A stretch of DNA of 60,077 bases from Thermoflexus hugenholtzii JAD2 (lineage in GTDB: Bacteria; Chloroflexota; Anaerolineae; J036; Brachytrichaceae): contig CAMDWA010000006.1 in the NCBI GenBank assembly GCA_945877855.1, positions 1-60,077 on the forward strand, read 5' to 3'. Positions 42,360-50,962 of the stretch are shown here, one piece after another. Each line of letters opens with the position of its first letter. The first letter of the stretch is position 1. Below the pieces are notes generated by a model. That model had not been told where the DNA came from, ran no database searches, and worked only from the letters and a program-made list of their open reading frames with translations. Position numbers and translations under genes: made by a program.

Positions 42360-43124
42360 ATGCCATACGATTTTTCAAACAAAGTAGCCGTAGTCACCGG
42401 CAGCGGACGCGGTATTGGGCGCGCCATTGCGCTGAATCTTGCCAGCCAAGGGGCCGATATTGTGGTTAATTATTTTCGCAAACGCGAGCCAGCCGAAGAA
42501 ACCATGCGTGAGATCGAAGCGATGGGGCGCAAAGCCATTGCTGTAAAAGCCGATATGGGCGAGCCAGACCAAATTGAGAAACTAATCGACGAAGCCGTTA
42601 GTGCCTTTGGCGGTTTCGATATTTTGATCAATAATGCCGCGTCGGGTTATTTTCGGCCTGTGCTCGAGCAAAGAATTAAGGGTTGGGACTGGACGATGAA
42701 TATTAACGCCCGCGCTGCGCTGTTTACATCGCAAAAAGCCGCCCCCATTATGGCCCAACGAGGTGGTGGGGCTATTGTCAATATGATGAGCATTGGCAAC
42801 TTGCGCACCTTGCCCGATTATGTTGTCATTGGTGCATCAAAAGGCGCGCTCGAAGTGGTGACGCGATATTGCGCAGTTGAGTTGTCGCCGCTTAATATCG
42901 TGTGCAACGCCGTTTCACCCGGGGTGATCGAAACTGACGCGCTTAATTACATCACCTTTAAAGATCAAATGGTGAGCGGCGCTATCGAGCGCACCCCTGC
43001 CGGCAAATTGGTTACGCCTGATGATGTGGCTAAATGTGTCGCCTTTTTGTGCAGCCCCGATGCCCACATGATTCGCGGTCAAACCATCATCATTGATGGT
43101 GGTTACACGATCTCCGCAAAATAG
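42360..43124 (+). CDS. fabL: Enoyl-[acyl-carrier-protein] reductase, FabL type
   Basis: A 254-residue SDR. Cofactor loop VTGSGRGIGRAIALNLA, then INNAASGYFRPVLEQ, WDWTMNINARAALFTSQ, VELSPLNIVCNAVSPGVIETDAL and the C-terminal MIRGQTIIIDGGY. The combination (NNAASG, WDWTMNIN, MIRGQTI) is closer to Bacillus FabL than to FabG. It would reduce enoyl-ACP in fatty-acid elongation and be less sensitive to triclosan than FabI. GATAAT (42343-42348) is 11 nt before the ATG. Not near other fab genes. Confidence 0.78.
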   Translation: MPYDFSNKVAVVTGSGRGIGRAIALNLASQGADIVVNYFRKREPAEETMREIEAMGRKAIAVKADMGEPDQIEKLIDEAVSAFGGFDILINNAASGYFRPVLEQRIKGWDWTMNINARAALFTSQKAAPIMAQRGGGAIVNMMSIGNLRTLPDYVVIGASKGALEVVTRYCAVELSPLNIVCNAVSPGVIETDALNYITFKDQMVSGAIERTPAGKLVTPDDVAKCVAFLCSPDAHMIRGQTIIIDGGYTISAK

Positions 43125-43144
43125 ACATATTCAGAAAATTATAA

Positions 43145-43225
43145 AGTTTTGTCAATGTCACTATCCCTTTTTAAAGGCGGCTAAATTATTGGCCTAAGTT
43201 TGAGGAGGGATAGCAAAGATGAATG
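43145..43225. repeat. Degenerate palindromic element
   Basis: GTCACTATCCCTTTTTAAAG on the left and GAGGAGGGATAGCAAAGATG on the right resemble the arms of the 34443 element, with the inner part altered. It is followed by a small TTAACCA-type array. Confidence 0.45.
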
Positions 43226-43287
43226 ATGAAACGGTGGCTATACGAAGCCAATAAAGTGCGCTGCTTTTAGTAACCCCTAGAGCATTC

Positions 43288-43319
43288 CATTAACCATTAA
43301 CCATTAATCATTAATTTTA
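43288..43319. repeat. Short heptanucleotide array (TTAACCA type)
   Basis: ATTAACCATTAACCATTAAT units immediately before the acyltransferase gene; no inverted half is present. Confidence 0.7.
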
Positions 43320-43324
43320 CTGTT

Positions 43325-43915
43325 ATGTTAATTGACATGCCTTGGCGTATCACCAATAATGTTCGCCGCGTGCTGGCGTTGCCGTTTATACGGCTGGGCT
43401 TTGCCTTGCATGGCATACGCTGGGGGCGTGGTTGGGTGATGTTTGGCATGCCTACCATTCAGCGTTATCGCGGCAGCACGATTGAGTTTGGCGACGCTTT
43501 GTGGATGCGGTCTTGGCACGCGAGTAACCCATTAGCGCCGAATCATGCCTGTGTTGTTGCTACCCGCAGCCGCAATGCCATCATTCGCGTCGGCAACAAT
43601 TGCGGTTTTACTGGCGTGAGTTTGGTCGCTATGTCGCAGATCGAAATTGGCAATAATGTTGTTGTTGGCGCGAATGCCGTCATCATCGATACCGATTTTC
43701 ACCCACTCGACCCCGCCGAAAGACTGCGCGATTTTAACGCTGGCGCTCATGCCCCCGTTATCATTGAAGATGATGTCTTTATTGGGATGCATAGCCTGAT
43801 TTTAAAAGGCGTGCACCTTGGTAAAGGTTGTACGATTGGCGCTGGTAGCGTGGTCAGCCGCAATGTGCCGGCAGGCGCAGTTGCAGCGGGCAACCCAGCC
43901 CAAGTGCTGCGTTAG
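43325..43915 (+). CDS. Left-handed beta-helix (hexapeptide) acyltransferase
   Basis: A 196-residue acyltransferase of the WbbJ/maltose-acetyltransferase type. Hexapeptide turns run from about residue 75 (AIIRVGNNCGFTGVSLVAMS, IEIGNNVVVGANAVIIDTDFHPL). The loop His lies in DFHPL, and the C-terminal GCTIGAGSVVSRNVPAGAVAAGNPAQV is diagnostic. It transfers acetyl (or another acyl group) to a sugar. An ATG four codons in (43337) is an alternative start. The adjacent SGNH gene could remove or move similar acyl groups. Confidence 0.87.
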   Translation: MLIDMPWRITNNVRRVLALPFIRLGFALHGIRWGRGWVMFGMPTIQRYRGSTIEFGDALWMRSWHASNPLAPNHACVVATRSRNAIIRVGNNCGFTGVSLVAMSQIEIGNNVVVGANAVIIDTDFHPLDPAERLRDFNAGAHAPVIIEDDVFIGMHSLILKGVHLGKGCTIGAGSVVSRNVPAGAVAAGNPAQVLR

Positions 43916-43988
43916 CGCTTGCGCTAGCTAATTTCTGAGACTTTCGCCTCACGACAAGCCTGATAAAATTGCTCAGAATTCTGATATC

Positions 43989-45527
43989 TTGGGCGAAACA
44001 GGTTATTTTTTACCGGTGTTTAAGGCACATTTTTGGAAGGGGATTAGCCACTTGGTTATTGCCATTGGGGTGGCAACCACCAATTTTGGACCTTCAATTT
44101 ATGCTTCGCCTAATAACGCAAGCCATTACCAAGCAGCCCCGCCTGTCAAAATTATGGCCTTGGGCGATTCACTCACGGCAGGTGAGGGCGTAAATGGATA
44201 CCAAAGCTATCGTGGGTATTTATATCAATTATTAACGACAGCCGGGCATAAAGTTGATTTTGTAGGCAGTCAAGCTAGCCCAACGGCGACAGAAGCCGAT
44301 GAAGACCATGAAGGCCATGCTGGTTTTACCATTGGCCCAGATAACGCCCGCTATTGCAACATGATTAACAACGAATTGGCTTGTGGCACTGAACATTACA
44401 ACCTATATGACAATGTTGAAAATTGGCTTAAACAGAGCAACCCAGACATTGTATTGTTAAATATCGGCATCAACGATATGCTACCGCAAGTCGTTGCGGT
44501 TGGTGGGGCTGGGGTAAATCGTAGTGTCGATCCTGATCGTGCCGCGCCGCAATTAAAAGGGTTAGTCAACCGCATCCGAGAGTTTGCCCCAAATGCAAAA
44601 ATCATTGTATCCTCATTATTGCGGGTCAGTTGGCGCGATGGGGCCGATTGGCCTGCATATCGCATGGTGAACACAATGGCGCGTGAGCTTGGGCAAAACC
44701 GCGATGATGGCATCTATTTTGTTGATTTAAACGCTATTTCACTGCAAAGTGGTGATTTTCATGACAGTTTGCACCTTACAAATGCTGGGGCGCGTAAAGT
44801 TGCCCTTGCTTGGTTTGAAGTCCTCAATCCATTATTGCAAAATTGGCAGCCGATAATTGTGCCGACCCCAACCCCTAAAATAGAGCCAGAAGTACAGCCG
44901 TGCGAAGGAAATTTGCTAAAAAACCCGACGTTTGTCGAGGGTTTAGCAAATTGGGAAGATTGGGGCGGGGCGGTGGTTTCGGGTGAGTCACATGTTGGCC
45001 GAGCGTTGCAAATTGGCCCAAGTGTAGGCGGCGCAGGGCAAATGGTTCCGGCCATTGCCGCATCGAGCTACACCTTGTCGTTATGGGCCAAACGTACTGG
45101 CAAGCCAGTTTGGGCTGGTTTTGGCATTGCATTTTGGGATAGCGGCAATAGCAAATTGGCGATGTATTCGATTGATAATATTGCCAGTACGTATGCAACT
45201 TATACCATCACGGCGGTTGCGCCGTGGGGGGCAACCCGCGCCCAAGTGTGGGCGTGGACCAATGGCGAAGATGGGAATTTGTATGTTGATGATATTTGTT
45301 TATTGCCAACATGGTTGGCACAACGCAATGCACCAGTCGCTGCTGCCATAAAACCAACGCTTACTGGCACCCCATTTATACAGCCTAAATTGATAAACAC
45401 CCCAATGCCTAAACCCGTAACCCGCCAAGCGGTTGCGCCCGCTGCAGCACGTAAACCACCGCAGCCAGTTGTGCAGACAATTAAAAAACAGGTGCGTGCT
45501 ACCCCAACCCCAGTGCGCAAGCGTTAA
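43989..45527 (+). CDS. Secreted SGNH/GDSL hydrolase with C-terminal carbohydrate-binding-like domain
   Basis: About 512 residues. The signal peptide ends near IYASPNN. SGNH domain (about 55-275): IMALGDSLTAGEG, NIGINDMLPQ (Gly-Ile-Asn block III), FHDSLHLTNAGARKV. A second beta-rich domain (about 298-430: NLLKNPTFVEGLANWEDWGG to NLYVDDICLLP) resembles a galactose-binding/CBM jelly roll. A Pro-rich basic tail follows. The start codon is a TTG (43989) or a GTG at 44016; TAAAAT (43964-43969) is upstream. It is likely to deacylate a surface or environmental polysaccharide. Third SGNH gene in the window. Confidence 0.86.
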   Translation: MGETGYFLPVFKAHFWKGISHLVIAIGVATTNFGPSIYASPNNASHYQAAPPVKIMALGDSLTAGEGVNGYQSYRGYLYQLLTTAGHKVDFVGSQASPTATEADEDHEGHAGFTIGPDNARYCNMINNELACGTEHYNLYDNVENWLKQSNPDIVLLNIGINDMLPQVVAVGGAGVNRSVDPDRAAPQLKGLVNRIREFAPNAKIIVSSLLRVSWRDGADWPAYRMVNTMARELGQNRDDGIYFVDLNAISLQSGDFHDSLHLTNAGARKVALAWFEVLNPLLQNWQPIIVPTPTPKIEPEVQPCEGNLLKNPTFVEGLANWEDWGGAVVSGESHVGRALQIGPSVGGAGQMVPAIAASSYTLSLWAKRTGKPVWAGFGIAFWDSGNSKLAMYSIDNIASTYATYTITAVAPWGATRAQVWAWTNGEDGNLYVDDICLLPTWLAQRNAPVAAAIKPTLTGTPFIQPKLINTPMPKPVTRQAVAPAAARKPPQPVVQTIKKQVRATPTPVRKR

Positions 45528-45559
45528 CCCTTTTCGTTTGCTGGCTAAAATACAGTCTT

Positions 45560-46657
45560 ATGACTGTTCAAAATATTTCCTCCCAAAATCTTAATTCTGA
45601 GCGCTGGGTTTATATTGGAACCTATACCGAAAAACTGCCGCATGTAAATGGCAATGCCGAAGGTATTTATCATGCCAAATTTAATACCAATACAGGCGAG
45701 TTGCGAGTGCTTGGTGTCACTGCCGGTATTTCCAATCCGTCATTTCTTACGTTTCACCCAACTTTGCCAGTGCTTTATGCTGTGAGCGAGGCCACTGGCG
45801 CATTAGGCGAGGTGATCGCCTTTAATATTGATGCCACAACAGGCGCATTAAGCGAAATTAACCGCCAAAGCACACATGGCAATTCGCCTTGCCATGTGGC
45901 GATTGATGCAACTGGGCATTTTGTTTTTGTGGCTAATTACAGCACCGGCAATGTGTGTATGTATAACGTGCAAGCCAACGGTGGGTTGAATGCCGCAAGC
46001 GATGTGGTGCAACATCGCGGCAGCAGCGTTAATGCCAGCCGCCAAGAAGGGCCACACGCCCACTCAGTGACGCTTGACCCGCAAAATCGGCATGTGATTG
46101 CAGCAGATTTAGGTCTTGACCGCTTGATGGTGTATGCGTGGGATGCCAATAAACTGGTGAATACAGGCACTGGCGCAACCCCAGCCGGGGCCGGGCCGCG
46201 TCATATTGCATTTCATCCTAAATCTTATGTTTATGCCATCAATGAGTTAGATTCAACCGTAACAGCTTTTCATTATCACGCGGCAACGGGTGAATTAACC
46301 CCAATTGAGACTGCTTCAACCGTCCCTGCTGATTTTGGTGGCACAAGTTATTGCGCCGATATCCATATTGACGCAGCGGGCAAATTTTTATATGGCTCAA
46401 ATCGTGGGCATGACAGCATTGCTATTTTTGCAATTGATGAGAGCAATGGCAAACTAACCGCGCTTGGCTATGAGTCAACCCAGGGCAAATTCCCGCGAAA
46501 TTTCGCCATCGATCCATCGGGCAAATTTTTGTTGGCGGCCAACCAAAACAGCAGCAGTATCGCGGTTTATCACATCAATGCCCAAACCGGTTTGCTTACG
46601 CCTACTGGCCAAGTGTTAGCCGTGCCAACCCCAGTTTGTGTGGCTTTTTGGAGATGA
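45560..46657 (+). CDS. Lactonase-family beta-propeller (6-phosphogluconolactonase-like)
   Basis: A 365-residue seven-blade propeller of the YbhE/lactonase family (PF10282-like). Repeats include FLTFHPTLPVLYAVSEATGALGEV, CHVAIDATGHFVFVANYSTGNV, HSVTLDPQNRHVIAADLGLDRL, HIAFHPKSYVYAINELDSTV and PRNFAIDPSGKFLLAANQNSSS. YbhE-type members hydrolyse 6-phosphogluconolactone in the pentose phosphate route; other members differ. No signal peptide. TAAAAT (45546-45551) lies 8 nt before the ATG. A repeat array follows. Confidence 0.85.
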   Translation: MTVQNISSQNLNSERWVYIGTYTEKLPHVNGNAEGIYHAKFNTNTGELRVLGVTAGISNPSFLTFHPTLPVLYAVSEATGALGEVIAFNIDATTGALSEINRQSTHGNSPCHVAIDATGHFVFVANYSTGNVCMYNVQANGGLNAASDVVQHRGSSVNASRQEGPHAHSVTLDPQNRHVIAADLGLDRLMVYAWDANKLVNTGTGATPAGAGPRHIAFHPKSYVYAINELDSTVTAFHYHAATGELTPIETASTVPADFGGTSYCADIHIDAAGKFLYGSNRGHDSIAIFAIDESNGKLTALGYESTQGKFPRNFAIDPSGKFLLAANQNSSSIAVYHINAQTGLLTPTGQVLAVPTPVCVAFWR

Positions 46658-46768
46658 GCCATAGCAAGCCATGAGCCATGAGCCGTGAGCCGTGAGTTTT
46701 GAGTCATAACTCAAAGCTCAGAGCTCAAAGCTCAAAGCTCATGGCTCACGGCTCATGGCTCATGGCCA
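46656..46768. repeat. Heptanucleotide repeat array (GAGCCRT type), inverted halves
   Basis: GAGCCATAGCAAGCCATGAG, AGCCGTGAGCCGTGAG, then the inverse (AGCTCAAAGCTCATGGCTCA, CGGCTCATGGCTCATGGC). It ends about 14 nt before the promoter box of the C45 peptidase gene. Same type as the 12.3- and 31.8-kb arrays. Confidence 0.9.
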
Positions 46769-46780
46769 TCAACTTGGCGC

Positions 46781-46786
46781 TAAAAT
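46781..46786 (+). promoter_or_regulatory. -10 box of a predicted leaderless promoter
   Basis: TAAAAT with 6 nt to the GTG start at 46793. No clear -35 hexamer; the upstream sequence is the repeat array. Confidence 0.5.
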
Positions 46787-46792
46787 GATTGG

Positions 46793-47842
46793 GTGGAAAC
46801 ACCCGATTATCGTTTTCTTGACCTTGCGGGCAGCCATGCCGATTTAGGCTATGAGCTTGGCTCACAAGACCCACCATTTAAAATGCAGCCGTGGTGGGCC
46901 GCACCGGCCTCATTGCATTTTACAAATGAATGTTTGGCAGTATTAAATGAGATTGCCCCCGCGCTGGTTGAAGAAAATAAGGCCTATGCCGAAGCGCAAC
47001 GACAATATTTTGCGCCATTTTGGCAGCAATGTTGTCGGGTTGACCTCAAGGCGCGTATTCGGGTGCGAGCTGGTTTTGCGCCCTCAAATGATGCCGAAGG
47101 TTGCTCTACTTTTGCATGGCGGGTTGGGCCGCACATGTTAATTGGGCGCAATTATGATTATTGGCCGCAACAAACCCGCCGCCAACGTATTCGTTTTACA
47201 TCGGCAAACGGCGAAAGCAAATTTTATGCATCGCTGGGGGCGCGGGGCGGTGTGCCAGCCGGGCGCTATGATGGCATTAACCAACATGGCGTTTTTATTT
47301 CATTGCATGTGGTGATGACCGATACACCGCGCGAGACAGAAATCAAGCCGGGCATCCCCTTTCACTTGATGGCACGATTGGTGCTAGAAAATTGTGCAAC
47401 AGCGCGTCAGGCGCTTGATTGGTTGTTATACATTCCGCACCTTAGTTCGCTCAATTATTTGGTGGCAGATTCGCAAGAGGCATTTGTGATTGAGGCTGAC
47501 CCACGTGCCGTACGCCTGCGCGAGGCTGGCAATGCTTGTATTGCTGCGACCAATCACTTTACCCACCCAGATTTGTTGCCATTTCAAGGCCGCCGTGTCA
47601 CGCGCAATTCTGAATGTCGTTTGGCGTTTTTAGCCCAGCCGCAAGTTTCATTCAACCCAATAACAACCCAGACCTTGTTAGACATGGCCGAGCAAATAAT
47701 GGCAGATCGCACCATACCTATTTGTGGGCGCGGCGGGGCGCTCAGCACACTTTGGTCGTGTGTGGCTGAATTGACAACGCGGCAGGTGCGTTATGCGCCC
47801 GGCCAGCCCGGGCTTGTGCCATTTCAGACGATGCCACTGTAA
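46793..47842 (+). CDS. C45-type peptidase / acyltransferase (Ntn-hydrolase, PF03417-like)
   Basis: A 349-residue Ntn hydrolase. The region AEGCSTFAWRVGPHMLIGRNYDYWP contains the predicted nucleophile Cys and the following GRNYD strand typical of the isopenicillin N acyltransferase/C45 group. GVFISLHVVM and AIAATNHFTHPD-type segments (here CIAATNHFTHPD) follow. Members usually self-cleave before the Cys and hydrolyse or transfer amide-linked acyl groups. Start is GTG with TAAAAT 6 nt upstream. It ends 20 nt before mtnA. Confidence 0.83.
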   Translation: METPDYRFLDLAGSHADLGYELGSQDPPFKMQPWWAAPASLHFTNECLAVLNEIAPALVEENKAYAEAQRQYFAPFWQQCCRVDLKARIRVRAGFAPSNDAEGCSTFAWRVGPHMLIGRNYDYWPQQTRRQRIRFTSANGESKFYASLGARGGVPAGRYDGINQHGVFISLHVVMTDTPRETEIKPGIPFHLMARLVLENCATARQALDWLLYIPHLSSLNYLVADSQEAFVIEADPRAVRLREAGNACIAATNHFTHPDLLPFQGRRVTRNSECRLAFLAQPQVSFNPITTQTLLDMAEQIMADRTIPICGRGGALSTLWSCVAELTTRQVRYAPGQPGLVPFQTMPL

Positions 47843-47847
47843 CACTA

Positions 47848-47853
47848 TACAAT
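47848..47853 (+). promoter_or_regulatory. -10 box before mtnA
   Basis: TACAAT (within TATACAAT), 9 nt before the mtnA ATG, in the short gap after the C45 gene. Confidence 0.4.
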
Positions 47854-47862
47854 CGCGCCCAA

Positions 47863-48966
47863 ATGAAACAAACAACCGAACCCGTTAAAACTATTGAGTG
47901 GGTGATCCTCCCCGCTGGCGGCACTTGCCGTATTATTGACCAAACACTGTTACCCACCGAGCTAAGATACATTGATATTGATGATGCTGAGGCGATGTGG
48001 GAGGCCATCAAAATGTTGCGTGTGCGCGGTGCGCCTGCCATTGGCATCGCGGCGGCATTTGGGGTGTATTTAGGCGTGCGCCACAGCCCGGCGGCCACAA
48101 TCGATGCCTTTATCGCCGATGTGAATCGGGTGGCAGCCTATCTTGCGACTTCGCGCCCCACAGCGGTTAATTTGTTTTGGGCGCTCGATCGGGTGAAGCA
48201 ATTGGTGAATACAGAGGCCGGATTAAGGATTGAGGATCAAGCCCCCGCCCAATCCAAAATCCAAAATCTAAAATCTAAAATCCTCAATGAGTCCATTCAT
48301 ATGATCGCTGAAGACAACGCGGTATGCCGTGCTATTGGGCAGCATACCGTAGCGTTGATTAACGACGGTGATGGCTGGCTGACGCACTGCAATGCCGGTG
48401 GTTTGGCTACCGCCCAATGGGGCACGGCGTTGGCCGGGTTTTATATGGCCGCCGAGCAAGGCAAACAAGTGCATGTGTTTGCCGATGAAACCCGCCCGCT
48501 ATTACAAGGGGCGCGTCTGACGGCTTGGGAATTGCAGCGTGCTGGCATCCCCGTAACCCTCATTACCGATAATATGGCGGCGATGGTGATGTCGCAGGGC
48601 AAAGTGAAGGGTGTGATCGTTGGCACAGATCGCGTTGCCGCTAATGGCGATTTTGCCAACAAAATTGGCACTTTGGGGGTGTCGATTTTGGCGAAAGAAT
48701 TTGGCATTCCGGTTTATGTTGCGGCCCCAACCTCGTCAATCGATATGAGCCTTGCCTCTGGCGACTTAATTCCCATCGAAGAGCGCAAACCAGATGAGGT
48801 GACACATGGCTTTGGGCGACAAACTGGCCCGGATGGGGTTGGGGTGTTTAACCCGGCATTTGATGTCACCCCAGCTCGATATGTTACAGCGTTTATCACC
48901 GAGCATGGTATTGCACATGCGCCATTTTTAAATACCTTGCCCAAGGTAATGAAAGCCGCCCCATAA
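47863..48966 (+). CDS. mtnA: S-methyl-5-thioribose-1-phosphate isomerase with in-frame repeat insertion
   Basis: A 367-residue isomerase converting methylthioribose 1-phosphate to methylthioribulose 1-phosphate in methionine salvage. Key motifs: MLRVRGAPAIGIAAAFG, LTHCNAGGLAT (catalytic Cys), GVIVGTDRVAANGDFANKIGT (catalytic Asp), YVAAPTSSID. Between the N-terminal domain (LVNTEA) and the core (IHMIAEDNA), about 20 residues (near 120-143, GLRIEDQAPAQSKIQNLKSK...) are encoded by a heptanucleotide array that keeps the frame. The extra segment falls in the linker, so activity is probably kept. Confidence 0.92.
   Translation: MKQTTEPVKTIEWVILPAGGTCRIIDQTLLPTELRYIDIDDAEAMWEAIKMLRVRGAPAIGIAAAFGVYLGVRHSPAATIDAFIADVNRVAAYLATSRPTAVNLFWALDRVKQLVNTEAGLRIEDQAPAQSKIQNLKSKILNESIHMIAEDNAVCRAIGQHTVALINDGDGWLTHCNAGGLATAQWGTALAGFYMAAEQGKQVHVFADETRPLLQGARLTAWELQRAGIPVTLITDNMAAMVMSQGKVKGVIVGTDRVAANGDFANKIGTLGVSILAKEFGIPVYVAAPTSSIDMSLASGDLIPIEERKPDEVTHGFGRQTGPDGVGVFNPAFDVTPARYVTAFITEHGIAHAPFLNTLPKVMKAAP
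48221..48288 (+). repeat. Heptanucleotide repeat array inside mtnA
   Basis: GGATTAAGGATTGAGGAT, a GC-rich spacer, then AATCCAAAATCCAAAATCTA and AATCTAAAATCCTCAAT. The two sides are inverted relative to each other. It is the same motif class as the intergenic arrays at 19.8 and 25.9 kb, but coding and in frame. Confidence 0.9.
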
Positions 48967-49006
48967 CAATGTTTGGATCGTGAGATACCGCAGCCATTAG
49001 AAATGG

Positions 49007-49082
49007 CGCGCTGGGCATACGAAGCCTGCCTTCGCAGTCTAAGCATTTAGACCGCGAAGGCGGTCTTTGAGTGCCCAGCGCG
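49007..49082. terminator. Long bidirectional terminator hairpin
   Basis: CGCGCTGGGCA (49007-49017) pairs with TGCCCAGCGCG (49072-49082). Inside it, a second helix contains GCCTTCGC/GCGAAGGC. A further CGCTGGGCTTTTTAA follows. It lies between the convergent mtnA and sulfatase genes. Confidence 0.75.
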
Positions 49083-49112
49083 GGATTTTAATCTCCACGC
49101 TGGGCTTTTTAA

Positions 49113-50723
49113 TTAGCGCCCCAAAAATGGCAAATTAATGCGATAAACCTCACCATTATCAATTTTTAGGTAATCTTCAAGGGCATGAGCTTGCACATCT
49201 TGTAGGTTAGCAGGCAATGGCTGACGTAACTCAGTATTAATGGCATTATTCATTTCACCCAACAACTTGGTATATAGGCTGTTTGATGGATCTATTGCCA
49301 TATTGTCAAGTTCGGCACGACCACTAATATTGGCATAGTTATAGCCTTCATGCTCTTGTTTATAGGTGCTAATATTGATTGAATTTTTCTCCCAATAACT
49401 ATATGATGCGACTTTGCCTTGGGCGGTACGATATGCCACAACGTGCGAGGCGGTGTCATCGACAAAACGGGCCGGGGCTTCTTCATAGCCTGGTTCGTCG
49501 GTGGTATGCAAAATAAAATCGCGCCCTTTTGCCGCCGTGTTTTTCATCATTTGGGTAATATCGAGCCGATTCGCCAAATGTTGCCATTTTGCATCGCTGC
49601 GCCAAGTGTTATCGCCATACCCCAAAGTTAATAACAAGGGGGCTAAATCGACTGAGCTAACCAATTGTGTGCGTTCAGCACTGGTGTTTGCAACCCATGC
49701 CCCAGTTGGGTCTTTGATACAAAATGGCACATGAATGGCTTCTTCATACACGCCCGCGCCTTTGCCGCGCATCCCATGCGATCCACAATATTCACCATGA
49801 TCGGCGGTAAAAATCACAATCGTGTTTTGCTTATATTTGCTGGCGTTTAAGGCCGCTAACACGCGCCCAATTTGCTCATCGACCATCGTTTGCAAATGTA
49901 AATATAAATCAAGATACTCAATCCATTCTTGTTTGTATCCCACCCCGCTATAGCGCATGCTGCCAAACCCTTGGGCCGCAATGGTTTGTGATGCCGTTTG
50001 CAATTTAGGCTTTTTGCGGTCGTTTAATTCTTGTGGGGTTTCATAGTTAGCCGGTATGTTGTTATAAACACTGGGCGGGTCTTTTTGTTGGGGGATGGCC
50101 TCGGTAAAACGTGGGTACCACATGATATCGTGTGGATTGACAAAGCTGACAGTGCAGCACCAAGGCTTGGTATCGTCGTGGGTCGGCAACCAATCGATGA
50201 ATTCTTGCGCAATTTGCGGGTCACGGGTTTGACCTTGGGCGGGTGCGCCAACAGGGTCATTTTTAATACTGCCGCTAAAACCATACGGGTCAAAATTGGA
50301 TGAATCTTCAGACAAATGCCATTTTCCCATCCAACGGGTATAGTAACCGACATCGCGCAACCCATCACCATAAGTTAGAAAATCGGGATGCAAATGGCTT
50401 TGTTGGGTGACTAAACATAAATGTTGATGCCCATAAAGCCCGGTTACGATGCTAGATCGGGCTGGTTCGCACATATTGGCAGCGGTGTAATAGCTGCCAA
50501 ATTTTATCGATTCGGCACGCAGTGCCGTAATATTGGGCAGTTTTTGCGCGAGAGCATCCCATTGCATTTCGCGCATTTGATCAACCATAATCAGCAAAAT
50601 ATTGGGTTTATTTGCCGCATCTTTTCTAAAAAAAAGATCAGGAAGTTTATTGATAATGGGGGTAGGGATTGAAGCAGCCAAACTGCCGTGTGCAATGGAT
50701 TTGAGTAAGGTTCGACGATTCAT
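49113..50723 (-). CDS. Tat-exported type I sulfatase
   Basis: A 536-residue formylglycine-dependent sulfatase. NRRTLLKSIAHGSLAAS is a twin-arginine signal. Metal-binding NILLIMVDQMR, the Cys-type modification motif MCEPARSSIVTG (CxPxR), GKWHLSED, and TADHGEYCGSHGMRGKG are all present. Length is normal. It would release sulfate from a sugar or choline-type sulfate ester outside the membrane and needs a formylglycine-generating enzyme encoded elsewhere. A GAGG ribosome site and a 19-bp hairpin lie upstream of the start. Confidence 0.92.
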   Translation of the reverse strand: MNRRTLLKSIAHGSLAASIPTPIINKLPDLFFRKDAANKPNILLIMVDQMREMQWDALAQKLPNITALRAESIKFGSYYTAANMCEPARSSIVTGLYGHQHLCLVTQQSHLHPDFLTYGDGLRDVGYYTRWMGKWHLSEDSSNFDPYGFSGSIKNDPVGAPAQGQTRDPQIAQEFIDWLPTHDDTKPWCCTVSFVNPHDIMWYPRFTEAIPQQKDPPSVYNNIPANYETPQELNDRKKPKLQTASQTIAAQGFGSMRYSGVGYKQEWIEYLDLYLHLQTMVDEQIGRVLAALNASKYKQNTIVIFTADHGEYCGSHGMRGKGAGVYEEAIHVPFCIKDPTGAWVANTSAERTQLVSSVDLAPLLLTLGYGDNTWRSDAKWQHLANRLDITQMMKNTAAKGRDFILHTTDEPGYEEAPARFVDDTASHVVAYRTAQGKVASYSYWEKNSINISTYKQEHEGYNYANISGRAELDNMAIDPSNSLYTKLLGEMNNAINTELRQPLPANLQDVQAHALEDYLKIDNGEVYRINLPFLGR

Positions 50724-50741
50724 AATGCCTCAGTGAATTTG

Positions 50742-50786
50742 ATGATTTTTATGTGTATCTGAGGTGAAGATACACATAAAAATCAT
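50742..50786 (-). promoter_or_regulatory. Perfect 19-bp hairpin upstream of the sulfatase
   Basis: ATGATTTTTATGTGTATCT / AGATACACATAAAAATCAT with a 7-nt loop (GAGGTGA). It starts 19 nt before the sulfatase ATG. In the minus-strand RNA it is followed by CATCAAATTC rather than a U tract. It may be a 5'-UTR structure or an operator. Confidence 0.55.
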
Positions 50787-50962
50787 AGTGTTGCAAAATG
50801 GTAGCACAGTTGCTGCGGCTTTTTAACCGACCAATGTCCTATTTGTCTTCTTGGTTTGATCATCCAGATAATAAAATGCTATCATTTCTATGCAATGATT
50901 TTTATATAAATGCGTTGCAAATGTTTTAACGACAAGTCAAGTAAAACAAAAGGAGATTGAAC

